From: an uncultured Hungatella sp.
GTDB taxonomy: Bacteria > Bacillota > Clostridia > Lachnospirales > Lachnospiraceae
Assembly: GCA_910586845.1 (NCBI GenBank)
Contig: CAJUJV010000020.1
Span: 1-47,214, forward strand
Direction of reading: 5' to 3'
Length of the DNA: 47,214 nt
Shown here: piece by piece, positions 7,174 to 16,307 of the stretch
Position numbering within the stretch: the first letter of the stretch is position 1
How the letters are laid out: every line of letters starts with the position of its first letter
Notes under the pieces: generated by a model
Told to the model about the DNA's origin: nothing
Database searches by the model: none
What the model saw: only the letters and a program-made list of their open reading frames with translations
Position numbers and translations under genes: made by a program

Positions 7174-10100
7174 ATGAAATATTCGGAGATTATCAGTGTT
7201 GAGAAGCACTTTAAGTCGGCCTTTGATATTACCTCAGATAGTGGGGAGGCGTGGAAGACATTTATATCAAATGAGAGATTTGAGAATAATCTGTCTCAAA
7301 TAATCAACTGTTTTACTTCACCGGTTTTTAACAATCGTAAATCTGTCTGGATTCAGGGTACATATGGTACGGGGAAGAGTCATTCTTTGTCGGTTATCAA
7401 GCATTTGTTATGTGATGATTATGGGGATATTGAGGACTATATACCGAGAATTAATCGAAGTCAGTTGAGAAGCCGTATATCGGCTTTTAGAAAAGAGAAA
7501 AAGGTATTTCCGGTAGTGCTTAAAGGTATTTACAGTATTACGGATGTTGCTGATCTTACTTATGTTATTCAGCAACAGGTTGCCGCTGCTCTTGGTGATA
7601 TGGAGATTTCTACGAAGACAGATTTTGAATCTTTGTTAGAGATATTAAAAAATGGAGTATTGGACTCTTTTTTTGAGAATGTGCTGGAGAATAATATAGA
7701 ATTACATAGTTACGCAGCCAATAAACAACAGTTGATTAAGGCTTTGGAACGTAATGATACGAAAGTTATAAGAATTATTGCAGATGAATTGAAGAAGGCT
7801 GGTCTGGGCGGATTTAGAACGCATAATATTATTGAGTGGCTGACGGAGATTAAAAGGGAGCTTCAGGAAAGAGGAATCGCTGATTACCTGATGCTGATGT
7901 GGGATGAGTTTACATCTCTGCTTGAGATTATGAACAGGAGAAGTATTTTAAATGTAATGCAGGATATTGCGGAACTCAGCTGTTCGGAGGTGAATAATAA
8001 CACAGATACTCTTGGAATTTACCTTCTTCTTGTGACTCATAAAAAATTGGAGGCAACGGAATCTTATAAGGAATTAAAGGAAGATGAACGCAGTATGGCG
8101 AAAGCCAGGTTTGTTGAGCTTGACTATGGTATGCAGCCGACAACCACCTTCCATATTCTTTCAGGGGCATTGGAACGTAAAGAGCCGGAGATTTTAAAGG
8201 GTCTTATTCAAAAGAATTTCTTGGATGTGCCAAGCGTGAGAACTCTTGTTGATAGGGTGGTTGACAGTGATTCTGTAAATGCTTCTGAGATTAAGGAGAA
8301 AATAATCAGCCTCTATCCTTTTCATCCCTATACTTCTTACTTGGCCACATTTGTTTCAAGAGTTGTTGGCGAGGCGGAGAGAAGCATATTTGGTTTTTTG
8401 AATGATGAAGAGACTGGTTTTAAAAAGTTTATTGAGACGGATATTGATGAGAAGAAATTTTTGACACCGGACTATGTGTGGGATTTCTTCTATAAAACCT
8501 TTGAGCAGAATGCTGCCGGGCATTTTGATGTTATCACCAATAAGTTTAAGTTGTCGGGTGAGATTGTGTCAGAGAAGGGAGCGGATTATTATGCGGTCTT
8601 CAAAACAATTTTGCTTTTGAATATTTTGTATCGTGTGACGACTACGGATGCGGATGAATCTGAAAAGAGTATGGTGAATCCGAGAACGGAGAATCTTATT
8701 GCGGCATTTAGCGGAGTACTGGATGAGAATGAAGTGTCTGCTATTCTTGATTATATTGATGAAAATCAGATATTACATCGCAATCCGGATGGTGTCTTTG
8801 AGGTTTCTTCGTCCTCTCTTCCTCAGAAAAAGATACTTGAGGAGAAGAAACGATTGTATCCTAACAAAGAGGATGTCAGCAAGATCGTGGAGGAATATGC
8901 GATTAGGTGTCTTGGCAAATTAAGGACTTCTGTTTCCAGAGATATACCGCGGGAGTTGGATGGGCAGGTTTTTTGGGGTGGTGAGAAGGAACATCTTATT
9001 CGTGGAAAGTTATCTGCGAAGTTTAAGGAAGGATACACGGTGAATGTAGCATTAGTACTATATCGTGGTTCTACAAAGGAATTGGATGAGGTTCTCGGAA
9101 GAAGTGAGACAAGTCAGGAAGCTTCAAGGGATATGATTCTTCGGCTTTCAAAGGAAGAAGAGCTGAGGAATATTGTTTTTGTTGTGATTAATACGGAATT
9201 AGGACATAAAAGATTTGAGGCGTATCTTGACAGTCTTGCTCAGGAGGCAGTTGCCAGGGCTTTGCAGATGGATGAGGAGCGGATTGAGGGGCAGCAGAAT
9301 GCGGAAAAGTGGATTAGTCAATGGATCGATGAGATTATTCTTTCTGGAATGGCTGATATGATCTTTCGGGGGGATATTATTCATGTGCCTTTTAGTCAGT
9401 GTCATAAATATTTGAGAAAGAATTACATCAAAGTAATTTTTAAATATGGTCTTGATTTTCTTCCTGTGGCTAATACGGCGTGGAAGCACCAGACAAGCAA
9501 AAGGGCAGTGGAATTGGTTTTATATGCTTCATCTAAGAGCGAACTGGAGAATAGCGTCAGCGGCCCGGAGGCTGCGCTGCGATCTTTGCTTATAAATGAA
9601 AGCAGTATGTTGTTTAATGAGAGACTGGAGCTGATTTCTGAGGACAGCAGTATTCCGGTAGTTAGAGTTTGTCAGGAAGTGAAGGAAATTTTTGAGCAGA
9701 GGAAAAAGGAGCCTTCTATAAACCTGGCAGATGAGTTTAAATATTTGATTGATCCTGAATATGGGTATTATCAAAACAGATTGTTTATGGGGGCTTTGGC
9801 TCTTGCCCTTAGGCCGTATATAGGCAAATTATACACATCTGGAAATGGACAAAAAGTTGATAAGATTGTCATGAAGGATATTGTACTGGCAATTTTTAAT
9901 TATTGGGAGAATAATAAGTTCAGTGATAAGTTTCTGGTGCGGATGAGCACGGAGGAAGAAAGCGCTCTTACGGATAAGCTGAATGTTATTTTTAGTATTC
10001 AGGATCAGGAAGGGCTTTTGGCAACGAAGTGGGCTATGCGCAAGAAATTTCAGGATCAAAGTAAGGCACCTCTTTGGGCTCTAAAATATGTAGGCAATCC

Positions 10101-10671
10101 TACGGACAAATATAAAGTATTTATTGATAAATTGTTTAAATTCTCAAAGAGTACGGATGATAATATTCAGCAAAGCTTTATCATTGAATTATTGGAAGGG
10201 GTAAAGAAATTCAGTGTTGAGCTTTCTAATGCTGTTGTCAGCGTAGAGAATATACAGTGTCTTGATTCCTATATTCTCGGAGAGCTTGAAGGGGTAGATG
10301 AAAATGAAGATTCCCTTTCAAGTGTGAAGGAATATTTGCAGGGAGTAATGTCCGGAGATATTGTCTTTTGGGAAGAGGATGATGTACATGAACAAATATT
10401 GCGTTGGAAGATAAAGAAAAATGGATCTAAGAAGGCTGCTGAGGAATCGGGGGCACAGGGCCTGGGTAATAAGCAGGGGGAAGCTCCGGAGAACCAGACT
10501 GGAACTTTCCAAAATCAGCCTATGCCGCAAAATGAGATGGCGCAGCTGAGAACCAGGGTGAAATCTAAGATTGACCGATATAAAGGAGACAGCAATAAAC
10601 TTTATGATATTTTAATGGTACTTTCGGATAAATATTCTGATATTTTGGAAGAGATTGATCAGCTCTTGTAG
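7174..10671 (+). CDS. brxC: BREX P-loop ATPase BrxC (PglY-like)
   Basis: This is an 1165-aa ATPase. The start at 7174 (MKYSEIISVEKHFKS) is chosen over an in-frame ATG 27 bases earlier because it has a GTAGGAGG site directly upstream. Walker A is GTYGTGKS at 62-69, and a Walker B-like LMLMWDEF ends near residues 244-246. The long remainder is mostly helical with a low-complexity, glutamine-rich stretch near 1090-1120 and a final helix. Length and architecture fit BrxC/PglY, the large ATPase conserved in BREX systems and needed for modification and phage exclusion in characterised types. It sits between the small CxxC protein and pglZ, the order expected in type 4. The exact biochemical role of BrxC is unsettled. 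Confidence 0.82.
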   Translation: MKYSEIISVEKHFKSAFDITSDSGEAWKTFISNERFENNLSQIINCFTSPVFNNRKSVWIQGTYGTGKSHSLSVIKHLLCDDYGDIEDYIPRINRSQLRSRISAFRKEKKVFPVVLKGIYSITDVADLTYVIQQQVAAALGDMEISTKTDFESLLEILKNGVLDSFFENVLENNIELHSYAANKQQLIKALERNDTKVIRIIADELKKAGLGGFRTHNIIEWLTEIKRELQERGIADYLMLMWDEFTSLLEIMNRRSILNVMQDIAELSCSEVNNNTDTLGIYLLLVTHKKLEATESYKELKEDERSMAKARFVELDYGMQPTTTFHILSGALERKEPEILKGLIQKNFLDVPSVRTLVDRVVDSDSVNASEIKEKIISLYPFHPYTSYLATFVSRVVGEAERSIFGFLNDEETGFKKFIETDIDEKKFLTPDYVWDFFYKTFEQNAAGHFDVITNKFKLSGEIVSEKGADYYAVFKTILLLNILYRVTTTDADESEKSMVNPRTENLIAAFSGVLDENEVSAILDYIDENQILHRNPDGVFEVSSSSLPQKKILEEKKRLYPNKEDVSKIVEEYAIRCLGKLRTSVSRDIPRELDGQVFWGGEKEHLIRGKLSAKFKEGYTVNVALVLYRGSTKELDEVLGRSETSQEASRDMILRLSKEEELRNIVFVVINTELGHKRFEAYLDSLAQEAVARALQMDEERIEGQQNAEKWISQWIDEIILSGMADMIFRGDIIHVPFSQCHKYLRKNYIKVIFKYGLDFLPVANTAWKHQTSKRAVELVLYASSKSELENSVSGPEAALRSLLINESSMLFNERLELISEDSSIPVVRVCQEVKEIFEQRKKEPSINLADEFKYLIDPEYGYYQNRLFMGALALALRPYIGKLYTSGNGQKVDKIVMKDIVLAIFNYWENNKFSDKFLVRMSTEEESALTDKLNVIFSIQDQEGLLATKWAMRKKFQDQSKAPLWALKYVGNPTDKYKVFIDKLFKFSKSTDDNIQQSFIIELLEGVKKFSVELSNAVVSVENIQCLDSYILGELEGVDENEDSLSSVKEYLQGVMSGDIVFWEEDDVHEQILRWKIKKNGSKKAAEESGAQGLGNKQGEAPENQTGTFQNQPMPQNEMAQLRTRVKSKIDRYKGDSNKLYDILMVLSDKYSDILEEIDQLL

Positions 10672-10687
10672 AGTGGGAGGCGTTTGC

Positions 10688-13132
10688 ATGGATATCACGT
10701 TGTTAACTGAATTAATGGATGAGGATTTAAGGAAAAATGGAGCATATGACAGATATCCAGTACGCTTTTTTAGTATGAAGTATGAGAGCGGGGTATCGGA
10801 TACATTAATTCAAATACAAAAATTTTTAAATGGTGTTGAATTTTTTGATATTAATGATCAGTTACCTCATGAGGATGGTTGGATTACGAAGGATCATTTC
10901 AGTAAAATGATATACGGATTGGAGTCTCAGAAGAGTTTTATTGTGATGGGATTTTCTGAGTATGCAAGATTTTTGGATGAGAAGGATTTTTTATCTCTGC
11001 TCATAAATTTGTGGGAGATGGAGAATCCTGGTGATAATCCGAAAAGGAGAATTTATATCCCCTGTTTTGCCCTATACAGTCAGATAAAAAAGTTGGTGAG
11101 TATGTACCACAGGAGAATAAAAGCGTATAATCCATTGCTGAATGAAGAGGATGTGGAGGATCTTCCGAGGATATTTTTTGTCAAGCCTGAATTGAACGCG
11201 GAGTTTCATTCTAATGAGGTGGTAAATTCTAAGGAATGGTTTGGCATGTGGAGAAATCCGGATGTAGATACCGAGAGACCGATTATATGTTCTTCAAAGA
11301 CTTTGTCTTATTTTTATGCTTCGGCCAGCCCGGATAATGTGTATAATATTCAATCTATAGAGAACTATGAAGATATGCTTAAGCATATGTATCAGATTGA
11401 TCATTTATGTGGATATAAGAAGGACCCGGAAGAATATTATAGACGTTTGCTGAACTTTGTTCAAATTATGGGAGGGAAAAGGGTTGAGGATATTATATTG
11501 TTGGAAGTGAATGCCCGAAGTATAGATATCTCTAATATTTATCATTTGTGGAAGTCAAGTGATACCTTTAGGCGATGGCTGATTCAGAATTATGTTCTTA
11601 TGAGTCTGCCGGAAGATTCCTATATTTATAAGGTTATGTGTTCTATGGAAGAACTTTCGGACAGGGAGTTTTTAGAGAAGGTATATCTGGTGATTTTTGA
11701 GGAGAAGGATTGCTCTTTGTGTGAAGAGAGAAGGCAGATTCTTGTAACGGTAAAGAGAGCAGAAAAGGATATTACTTTCTCAAATAGGATGACAGGGTAT
11801 TATAATTCGTTGTTGGGAAAGATTGTTCAAAAAAAGACTGCCTGTTCTATGGAGCCTGTTGATTTTACGAGGGACAACGGGATTCTGGTTGAAAACAGAG
11901 AGGTATTGAGGGAAGCTATAGGGGAAGAGCTTGTGGGCTATCTGACTTGCTTTAGCAGGTATGAACGTCAGATGATTATATGGCTTTATCGGCAGGGGTT
12001 TATTGGTGAAGGGTGGCTGGAGGATCATTATTCGGATCTTTGGTATTATTTAAGGCATATGGAAAGTGATGTGGGACCTGAAGGTTTTGCGGAAAAATTT
12101 GCGGAGTATTTTAAAACATATAGGGCTTTGCGTATGAGGATAGAGGAGGGCTCTGGGTATGATATTGCTATAAATCCGTGGAATAGAAATGAGGCTGCTT
12201 TTTATGCCTGGTATTTTAACAGTCAGATCGAATATCCGGAAGTATATTTGAAAAGGAAAGAGTTTAAAGGCAGGGTATATGTTCTGGATGGAGTTGGCGC
12301 GGAATTTATGGGTTATATTTTAAAATTATTGGAGTTAAAGGATTATTGGGCGGAATTTTCAAGTTATACGAAATGTCATCTGCCTTCGGTTACTTCGATA
12401 GCAAAGGAATTTTATCCGCCGGATTATGAGTGGATTGAGGATTATGATAGTAAGGTGATTCATGGCGGAACATATTATCATGTGCAAAATATGGAGAGTT
12501 CTTTGTCTGAGATAAGGGCCATGATCGATAGGATCATAGATAATGATGAGGATGGCTTTTTTGCGATTACGGCGGATCATGGTTCTACGGTTGGACATAA
12601 AATTCAAAAAAGGGATAAGAGCTATCAGTTTGATCAATCGGAGCATGACGGGAGATGTTATTACAATAAAGACAGACAGCGGATAGAACCTAGTGAGGAC
12701 TATATTATTTATGATGATGAGGCGGGAAGGCAGTGGGTAATCGCGTTGAATCAGCAGTCGCTGTATAACAATTCAAAGTATGCTGTCCATGGCGGGGCTA
12801 CGCCTGAGGAAGTGCTTGTGCCGGTTATCATTGTTCATAAAGGGAAAAGGGCTGTAAAGCATTACAGGGTGATGGCTGTGAATCTTAAGGTTTCTGGGCT
12901 AAATAGAAAGATTGAGGTAAAGATTCATCCTGTGCCTAGGGATGTAAGGGTTGTGTTGAAAGGGAAGGATGGCACGGATGTTGAGATGAAATGGAACGGT
13001 GACGGAAATGTATGGACAGGGGAATTGAGAAGGGGTATTGAGCAGGATATAGAGATTGTTGTCGACAGCCAGGTCTCTAAGTTCAGGACGATTCCGCAGA
13101 CAAGGATGGGAGATGATTTGTTTGATGACTGA
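10688..13132 (+). CDS. pglZ: BREX protein PglZ (alkaline-phosphatase superfamily)
   Basis: This is an 814-aa protein starting at the ATG at 10688, which follows GGGAGG; an upstream ATG overlaps brxC and lacks a site. The metal-binding alkaline-phosphatase fold is visible in the second half: VYVLDGVGAEF with Asp534, and ITADHGSTVGHK with Asp630 and His631. A late AVHGGATPEEVLVPV segment follows the arrangement in PglZ proteins. The C-terminal 100 residues form a beta-rich tail. PglZ is the protein common to all BREX types; related PglZ proteins have metal-dependent phosphodiesterase/nuclease activity. The gene begins 16 bases after brxC and ends overlapping brxL by 8 bases, so translation is coupled. 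Confidence 0.88.
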   Translation: MDITLLTELMDEDLRKNGAYDRYPVRFFSMKYESGVSDTLIQIQKFLNGVEFFDINDQLPHEDGWITKDHFSKMIYGLESQKSFIVMGFSEYARFLDEKDFLSLLINLWEMENPGDNPKRRIYIPCFALYSQIKKLVSMYHRRIKAYNPLLNEEDVEDLPRIFFVKPELNAEFHSNEVVNSKEWFGMWRNPDVDTERPIICSSKTLSYFYASASPDNVYNIQSIENYEDMLKHMYQIDHLCGYKKDPEEYYRRLLNFVQIMGGKRVEDIILLEVNARSIDISNIYHLWKSSDTFRRWLIQNYVLMSLPEDSYIYKVMCSMEELSDREFLEKVYLVIFEEKDCSLCEERRQILVTVKRAEKDITFSNRMTGYYNSLLGKIVQKKTACSMEPVDFTRDNGILVENREVLREAIGEELVGYLTCFSRYERQMIIWLYRQGFIGEGWLEDHYSDLWYYLRHMESDVGPEGFAEKFAEYFKTYRALRMRIEEGSGYDIAINPWNRNEAAFYAWYFNSQIEYPEVYLKRKEFKGRVYVLDGVGAEFMGYILKLLELKDYWAEFSSYTKCHLPSVTSIAKEFYPPDYEWIEDYDSKVIHGGTYYHVQNMESSLSEIRAMIDRIIDNDEDGFFAITADHGSTVGHKIQKRDKSYQFDQSEHDGRCYYNKDRQRIEPSEDYIIYDDEAGRQWVIALNQQSLYNNSKYAVHGGATPEEVLVPVIIVHKGKRAVKHYRVMAVNLKVSGLNRKIEVKIHPVPRDVRVVLKGKDGTDVEMKWNGDGNVWTGELRRGIEQDIEIVVDSQVSKFRTIPQTRMGDDLFDD

Positions 13133-14561
13133 TTTGGATAGAAAAATCCGGGATATATTCCCGGAGGAATCGATTTTTAAGACTCCGATACGTTATAATA
13201 TGTTTGCCGGTGTGAATGTTCCTTCGTTTATAAAGGACTGGCTGATCAAACGTTATTCGGATGAGAGGGAAGAGGTTGATAGGGAGGCTTTGTTTGCCTT
13301 TTTGGATAAGCATATTCCTATGAAGGACAGTGATATAAAAAGCAGGTTGTTAAAGGGTGAAACTATACAGATTCTGGTGAGAGTCATTGTGGAGTCTGAT
13401 TTAAAGACAGGTATTTTTAAGTTTTCGATTCCGGATATTGGTATTAAGAGCAATGAGGGGCGTGTCAGCGAGTTTGTCATGCGGTCTCAAAAGGAAAGTA
13501 TGAAGGAAGGGGAAAATTGGGGAATCGTAACTCTGGAGTATGTTCGTCCGGAAAATGGTGATAAGGGTTATGCGGAATTGGTAAAGTTTAAGCCTTTTAA
13601 GCCTTATACACCGGATATTGATTATTATTGTGAGGCCAGAAAGCGGTTTTCTATTTCGGAGTGGATCGATTTTATTATTCGCTGTATGGAATATAACCCT
13701 ATGTCGTCACAGTTTGAATCTTATTCGCAGAAGCTTTTGTTTATTTCCAGGCTTCTTGTGTTTTGTGAGCCGAATTTGAACATCATTGAGCTTGCGCCGA
13801 AGGGGACGGGCAAGTCTTACATTTTTAATAATCTGTCTAAATATGGCTGGATGATCAGCGGGGGTAAGGTCACCAGGGCGAAACTGTTTTATGATATGGC
13901 GTCTAACAAGCCTGGTATTATTCCGAATTATGAGTTTGTTTCCATGGATGAGATTAAAACCATTGTTTTTGGAAACCAGGAGGAGCTTCAGGGTGCTTTG
14001 AAGGGTTATTTGGAAAATGGGTCTTTTACCATGGGGCAGGCGAAGCAGACATCGACAGCGGGGCTTATTTTGCTTGGAAATATTGATCTTGACAGTCATA
14101 GGATGCCTGTTAATAAGAGATATTTTCAGGAGCTTCCGGGTGTGTTTCATGATACGGCGCTATTGGATCGTTTTCATGGGATGATTGAGGGGTGGTATCT
14201 GCCGAGGATTACGGAGGATTTAAAGTTAGAGGGGTATTCTCTTAATGTGGAGTATTTTTCGGAACTCTTGTCTATGCAGAGGAAGATGTCAAAATATGCG
14301 TCTGTTGTCACGGATATGCTGGAGATTCCTAAGAATGCGGATACCAGGGATACGACTGCTATTATTCGGCTTGCCACGGGTTATATGAAGATTCTTTTTC
14401 CTCATGTGAAGTCTGTCAGGGATATAACAAAGGGGGAGTTTGAAACGTATTGTTTTCGTCCGGCTTATGAGAAGCGGAAGATTATTCGTGAGCAGCTTTC
14501 TATTACGGATATGGAATACAGTTCTAATATGCCGGATATCAGAGTGAGGAATTTTGGATGA
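13125..14561 (+). CDS. brxL: BrxL-like AAA+ protein lacking the C-terminal Lon protease domain
   Basis: This is a 478-aa protein. The ATG at 13125 overlaps the end of pglZ and follows a GGGAG site; an in-frame ATG at 13113 is a weaker alternative. The N-terminal half begins TDLDRKIRDIFPEESIFK, followed by the BrxL-type core: ELAPKGTGKSYIFNNLS with Walker A at 225-231, ISGGKVTRAKLFYDM, a Walker B-like VSMDEIKTI, then GLILLGNIDLDS and ALLDRFHGMIEGWYLP. These match BrxL, the AAA+ ring ATPase of BREX types 1 and 4. BREX-1 BrxL is about 680 residues and ends in a Lon-like protease fold; here the frame ends about 20 residues after YCFRPAYEKRK with no such domain. Whether this is normal for the subtype or a loss cannot be decided here. 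Confidence 0.85.
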   Translation: MTDLDRKIRDIFPEESIFKTPIRYNMFAGVNVPSFIKDWLIKRYSDEREEVDREALFAFLDKHIPMKDSDIKSRLLKGETIQILVRVIVESDLKTGIFKFSIPDIGIKSNEGRVSEFVMRSQKESMKEGENWGIVTLEYVRPENGDKGYAELVKFKPFKPYTPDIDYYCEARKRFSISEWIDFIIRCMEYNPMSSQFESYSQKLLFISRLLVFCEPNLNIIELAPKGTGKSYIFNNLSKYGWMISGGKVTRAKLFYDMASNKPGIIPNYEFVSMDEIKTIVFGNQEELQGALKGYLENGSFTMGQAKQTSTAGLILLGNIDLDSHRMPVNKRYFQELPGVFHDTALLDRFHGMIEGWYLPRITEDLKLEGYSLNVEYFSELLSMQRKMSKYASVVTDMLEIPKNADTRDTTAIIRLATGYMKILFPHVKSVRDITKGEFETYCFRPAYEKRKIIREQLSITDMEYSSNMPDIRVRNFG

Positions 14562-15166
14562 TTAACTTTGACTGGGAGCTTTGTGAGATGGCAGCTGACA
14601 GGAATCTTATGAACAGCTATAAATTGTATTTTCTTAAAGCGTTATTGATAAATGTTTCTAATCATAAGAGAGAGTTTGGTTTTTATGAGATGGCTTGTTG
14701 GATGTGTGCGTATTCGTTTGCCGGAGTTTGTGGTTTGGGCAGGCGGATTCGTTCGTTAGATAAGTTGTATGATGCTGCGGTTCTTGCTATCGAAAAGGAG
14801 AATTTAATGCAGTCTTCAAGAATCGCTGAGGTATATCATGCGGTTTCTGAGACCGAGAATAAGGAATTGAGAGCTTTGATAAGGTCTTTATGTAATTATG
14901 TACCATATAGGCTGTTGGCGTATCTGTGGCCCCGGGAGTTGAAAGGAAAGACGGACAAACAGAAAAATATTTTGATTGAGGAGCTTTCACGTAGTGAGGG
15001 CAGATGCCTGTATGCTATTTTTTCAATTTTACAGAGCAGAAAGCGTATTGAGGTGAATCAGGAATGGGCTTCTTTTATTACGGTTAACAGAGAAAGACTG
15101 CTTGGGTGGATTGATGAAAGGATTGATTGCTTTGTAAAGAAAGGGGAAGGGAATGATATATGCTGA
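14558..15166 (+). CDS. unrecognised 202-aa helical protein of the BREX-4 operon
   Basis: I do not recognise this gene with certainty. It overlaps the brxL stop by ATGA and is itself overlapped by the desulfurase start, so it is made together with both. The protein is predicted mostly helical, has five Cys and no signal peptide or membrane segment. The N terminus NSYKLYFLKALL followed by FYEMACWMCAYSF resembles a helical module I recall at the front of some HNH-nuclease and restriction-associated proteins, but no HNH residues follow. It occupies the place where a Lon domain would be encoded if BrxL were full-length, yet shows no Lon signature. A DndE-like or structural partner role is possible but unsupported. 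Confidence 0.65.
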   Translation: MINFDWELCEMAADRNLMNSYKLYFLKALLINVSNHKREFGFYEMACWMCAYSFAGVCGLGRRIRSLDKLYDAAVLAIEKENLMQSSRIAEVYHAVSETENKELRALIRSLCNYVPYRLLAYLWPRELKGKTDKQKNILIEELSRSEGRCLYAIFSILQSRKRIEVNQEWASFITVNRERLLGWIDERIDCFVKKGEGNDIC

Positions 15167-16259
15167 TAATGCCGCCACTACTAAATTAGATATGGATGCT
15201 TTTGAGGCAATGAAACCATTTCTGTTGGAGGATTATGGAAATGTGTCTCAGCCTTATTCTTTTGCGAGAGCGGGAAAAAAAGCATTGAGGCAGGCGCGGG
15301 TGGTGATAGCGGATTGTATTGGCGCGTTGCCGGAGGAGATTTATTTTACTTCTGGGGGCACTGAAAGTGATAACTGGGCCATAAAGGGAATAATGGTTGG
15401 CAGCAAGGGTTCTATGATAACATCGGAGGTTGAACATCATGCGGTGTTACATGCATGCAGGGCTGTGGAGGAACTGGGGGGGGAAGTGCTGTATCTGCCG
15501 GTAAACAGAAGGTGTGAGGTTCAGCCGGACGTGTTGGAGGAGGCAGTTACATCGGATATAAAGTTGGTATCTGTTATGATGGCCAATAATGAGGTTGGGA
15601 GTATTCAGCCTATTAAGGAACTAAGTCGGATATCTCATGAAAAGGGGGCATTGTTCCATACAGATGGAGTCCAGGCTGCAGGTCATGTAGAGATTGATGT
15701 AAATCGGTTGGGAGTTGACCTGCTGTCTGCCTCAGCCCATAAGTTTAATGGCCCAAAGGGGATCGGTTTTTTGTATATCCGAAAAGGCACGGCGATACAG
15801 CCCTATATGGATGGTGGTTCTCAGGAAGCCGGAATGCGGGCGGGAACGGAAAATGTGGCAGCGATTGTGGGGATGGCAGCTGCATTGAGAAAAAATTGTG
15901 ATCATATGCGGGAAAATCAAATAAGATTGCGGAAACTGGAACAAATTATGGATGATACTTTGAGGAAAAAGGGTATTGATTTTATCCGCAATGGAAATTT
16001 TGGGATTCCTGGCAATATAAGTTTGTCTATTGGCGGTGAAGAGGGAGAGGTATTGCTTCATCGGCTTGATTTAAAGAATATCTATGTTTCTACAGGTTCG
16101 GCTTGTAATTCAATTAATACAGAAGTTTCCCATGTTATTAGAGCTATGAAAGTGCCTCGTGAGTATGCGGAAGGGACCATTCGCGTTTCTTTTGGGGCTG
16201 GAAATACGGAGGAGGAGGCGCTGGAGGTCGCGAGGGCGCTGGTGGAGATTTGTAAATAA
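15153..16259 (+). CDS. cysteine desulfurase, DndA/IscS/NifS family
   Basis: This 368-aa PLP enzyme of the class V aminotransferase fold removes sulfur from cysteine as an enzyme-bound persulfide. Seen: the family start MIYADNAATTKLD, the FTSGGTESDN loop, EVEHHAV, HTDGVQAAGH, the PLP lysine in SASAHKFNGPKGIGF, and the sulfur-accepting Cys in STGSACNS (near residue 324). The start codon lies inside the previous gene (14-base overlap), so it is the last gene of the BREX-type operon and not a housekeeping isc/suf gene; no scaffold such as IscU is present. In phosphorothioation systems DndA or SspA supplies sulfur to DndC/SspD; here BrxP is the obvious acceptor. It may also build the Fe-S clusters of BrxP. 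The base composition matches the island. Confidence 0.88.
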   Translation: MIYADNAATTKLDMDAFEAMKPFLLEDYGNVSQPYSFARAGKKALRQARVVIADCIGALPEEIYFTSGGTESDNWAIKGIMVGSKGSMITSEVEHHAVLHACRAVEELGGEVLYLPVNRRCEVQPDVLEEAVTSDIKLVSVMMANNEVGSIQPIKELSRISHEKGALFHTDGVQAAGHVEIDVNRLGVDLLSASAHKFNGPKGIGFLYIRKGTAIQPYMDGGSQEAGMRAGTENVAAIVGMAAALRKNCDHMRENQIRLRKLEQIMDDTLRKKGIDFIRNGNFGIPGNISLSIGGEEGEVLLHRLDLKNIYVSTGSACNSINTEVSHVIRAMKVPREYAEGTIRVSFGAGNTEEEALEVARALVEICK

Positions 16260-16307
16260 TGTATATTGCATGTAATTGAAAAAATGAAGGAAGGTTAAAT
16301 TGATTAT

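Noticed and set aside
15153..16259. Housekeeping IscS for general Fe-S cluster assembly
   Set aside because: There is no iscU, iscR, mnmA or suf gene beside it, and its start lies inside the preceding defence-operon gene.
4567..16259. Canonical Dnd (dndABCDE) or Ssp operon
   Set aside because: No DndD-like SMC ATPase, DndB or DndE is seen, while BrxC, PglZ and BrxL signatures are clear.
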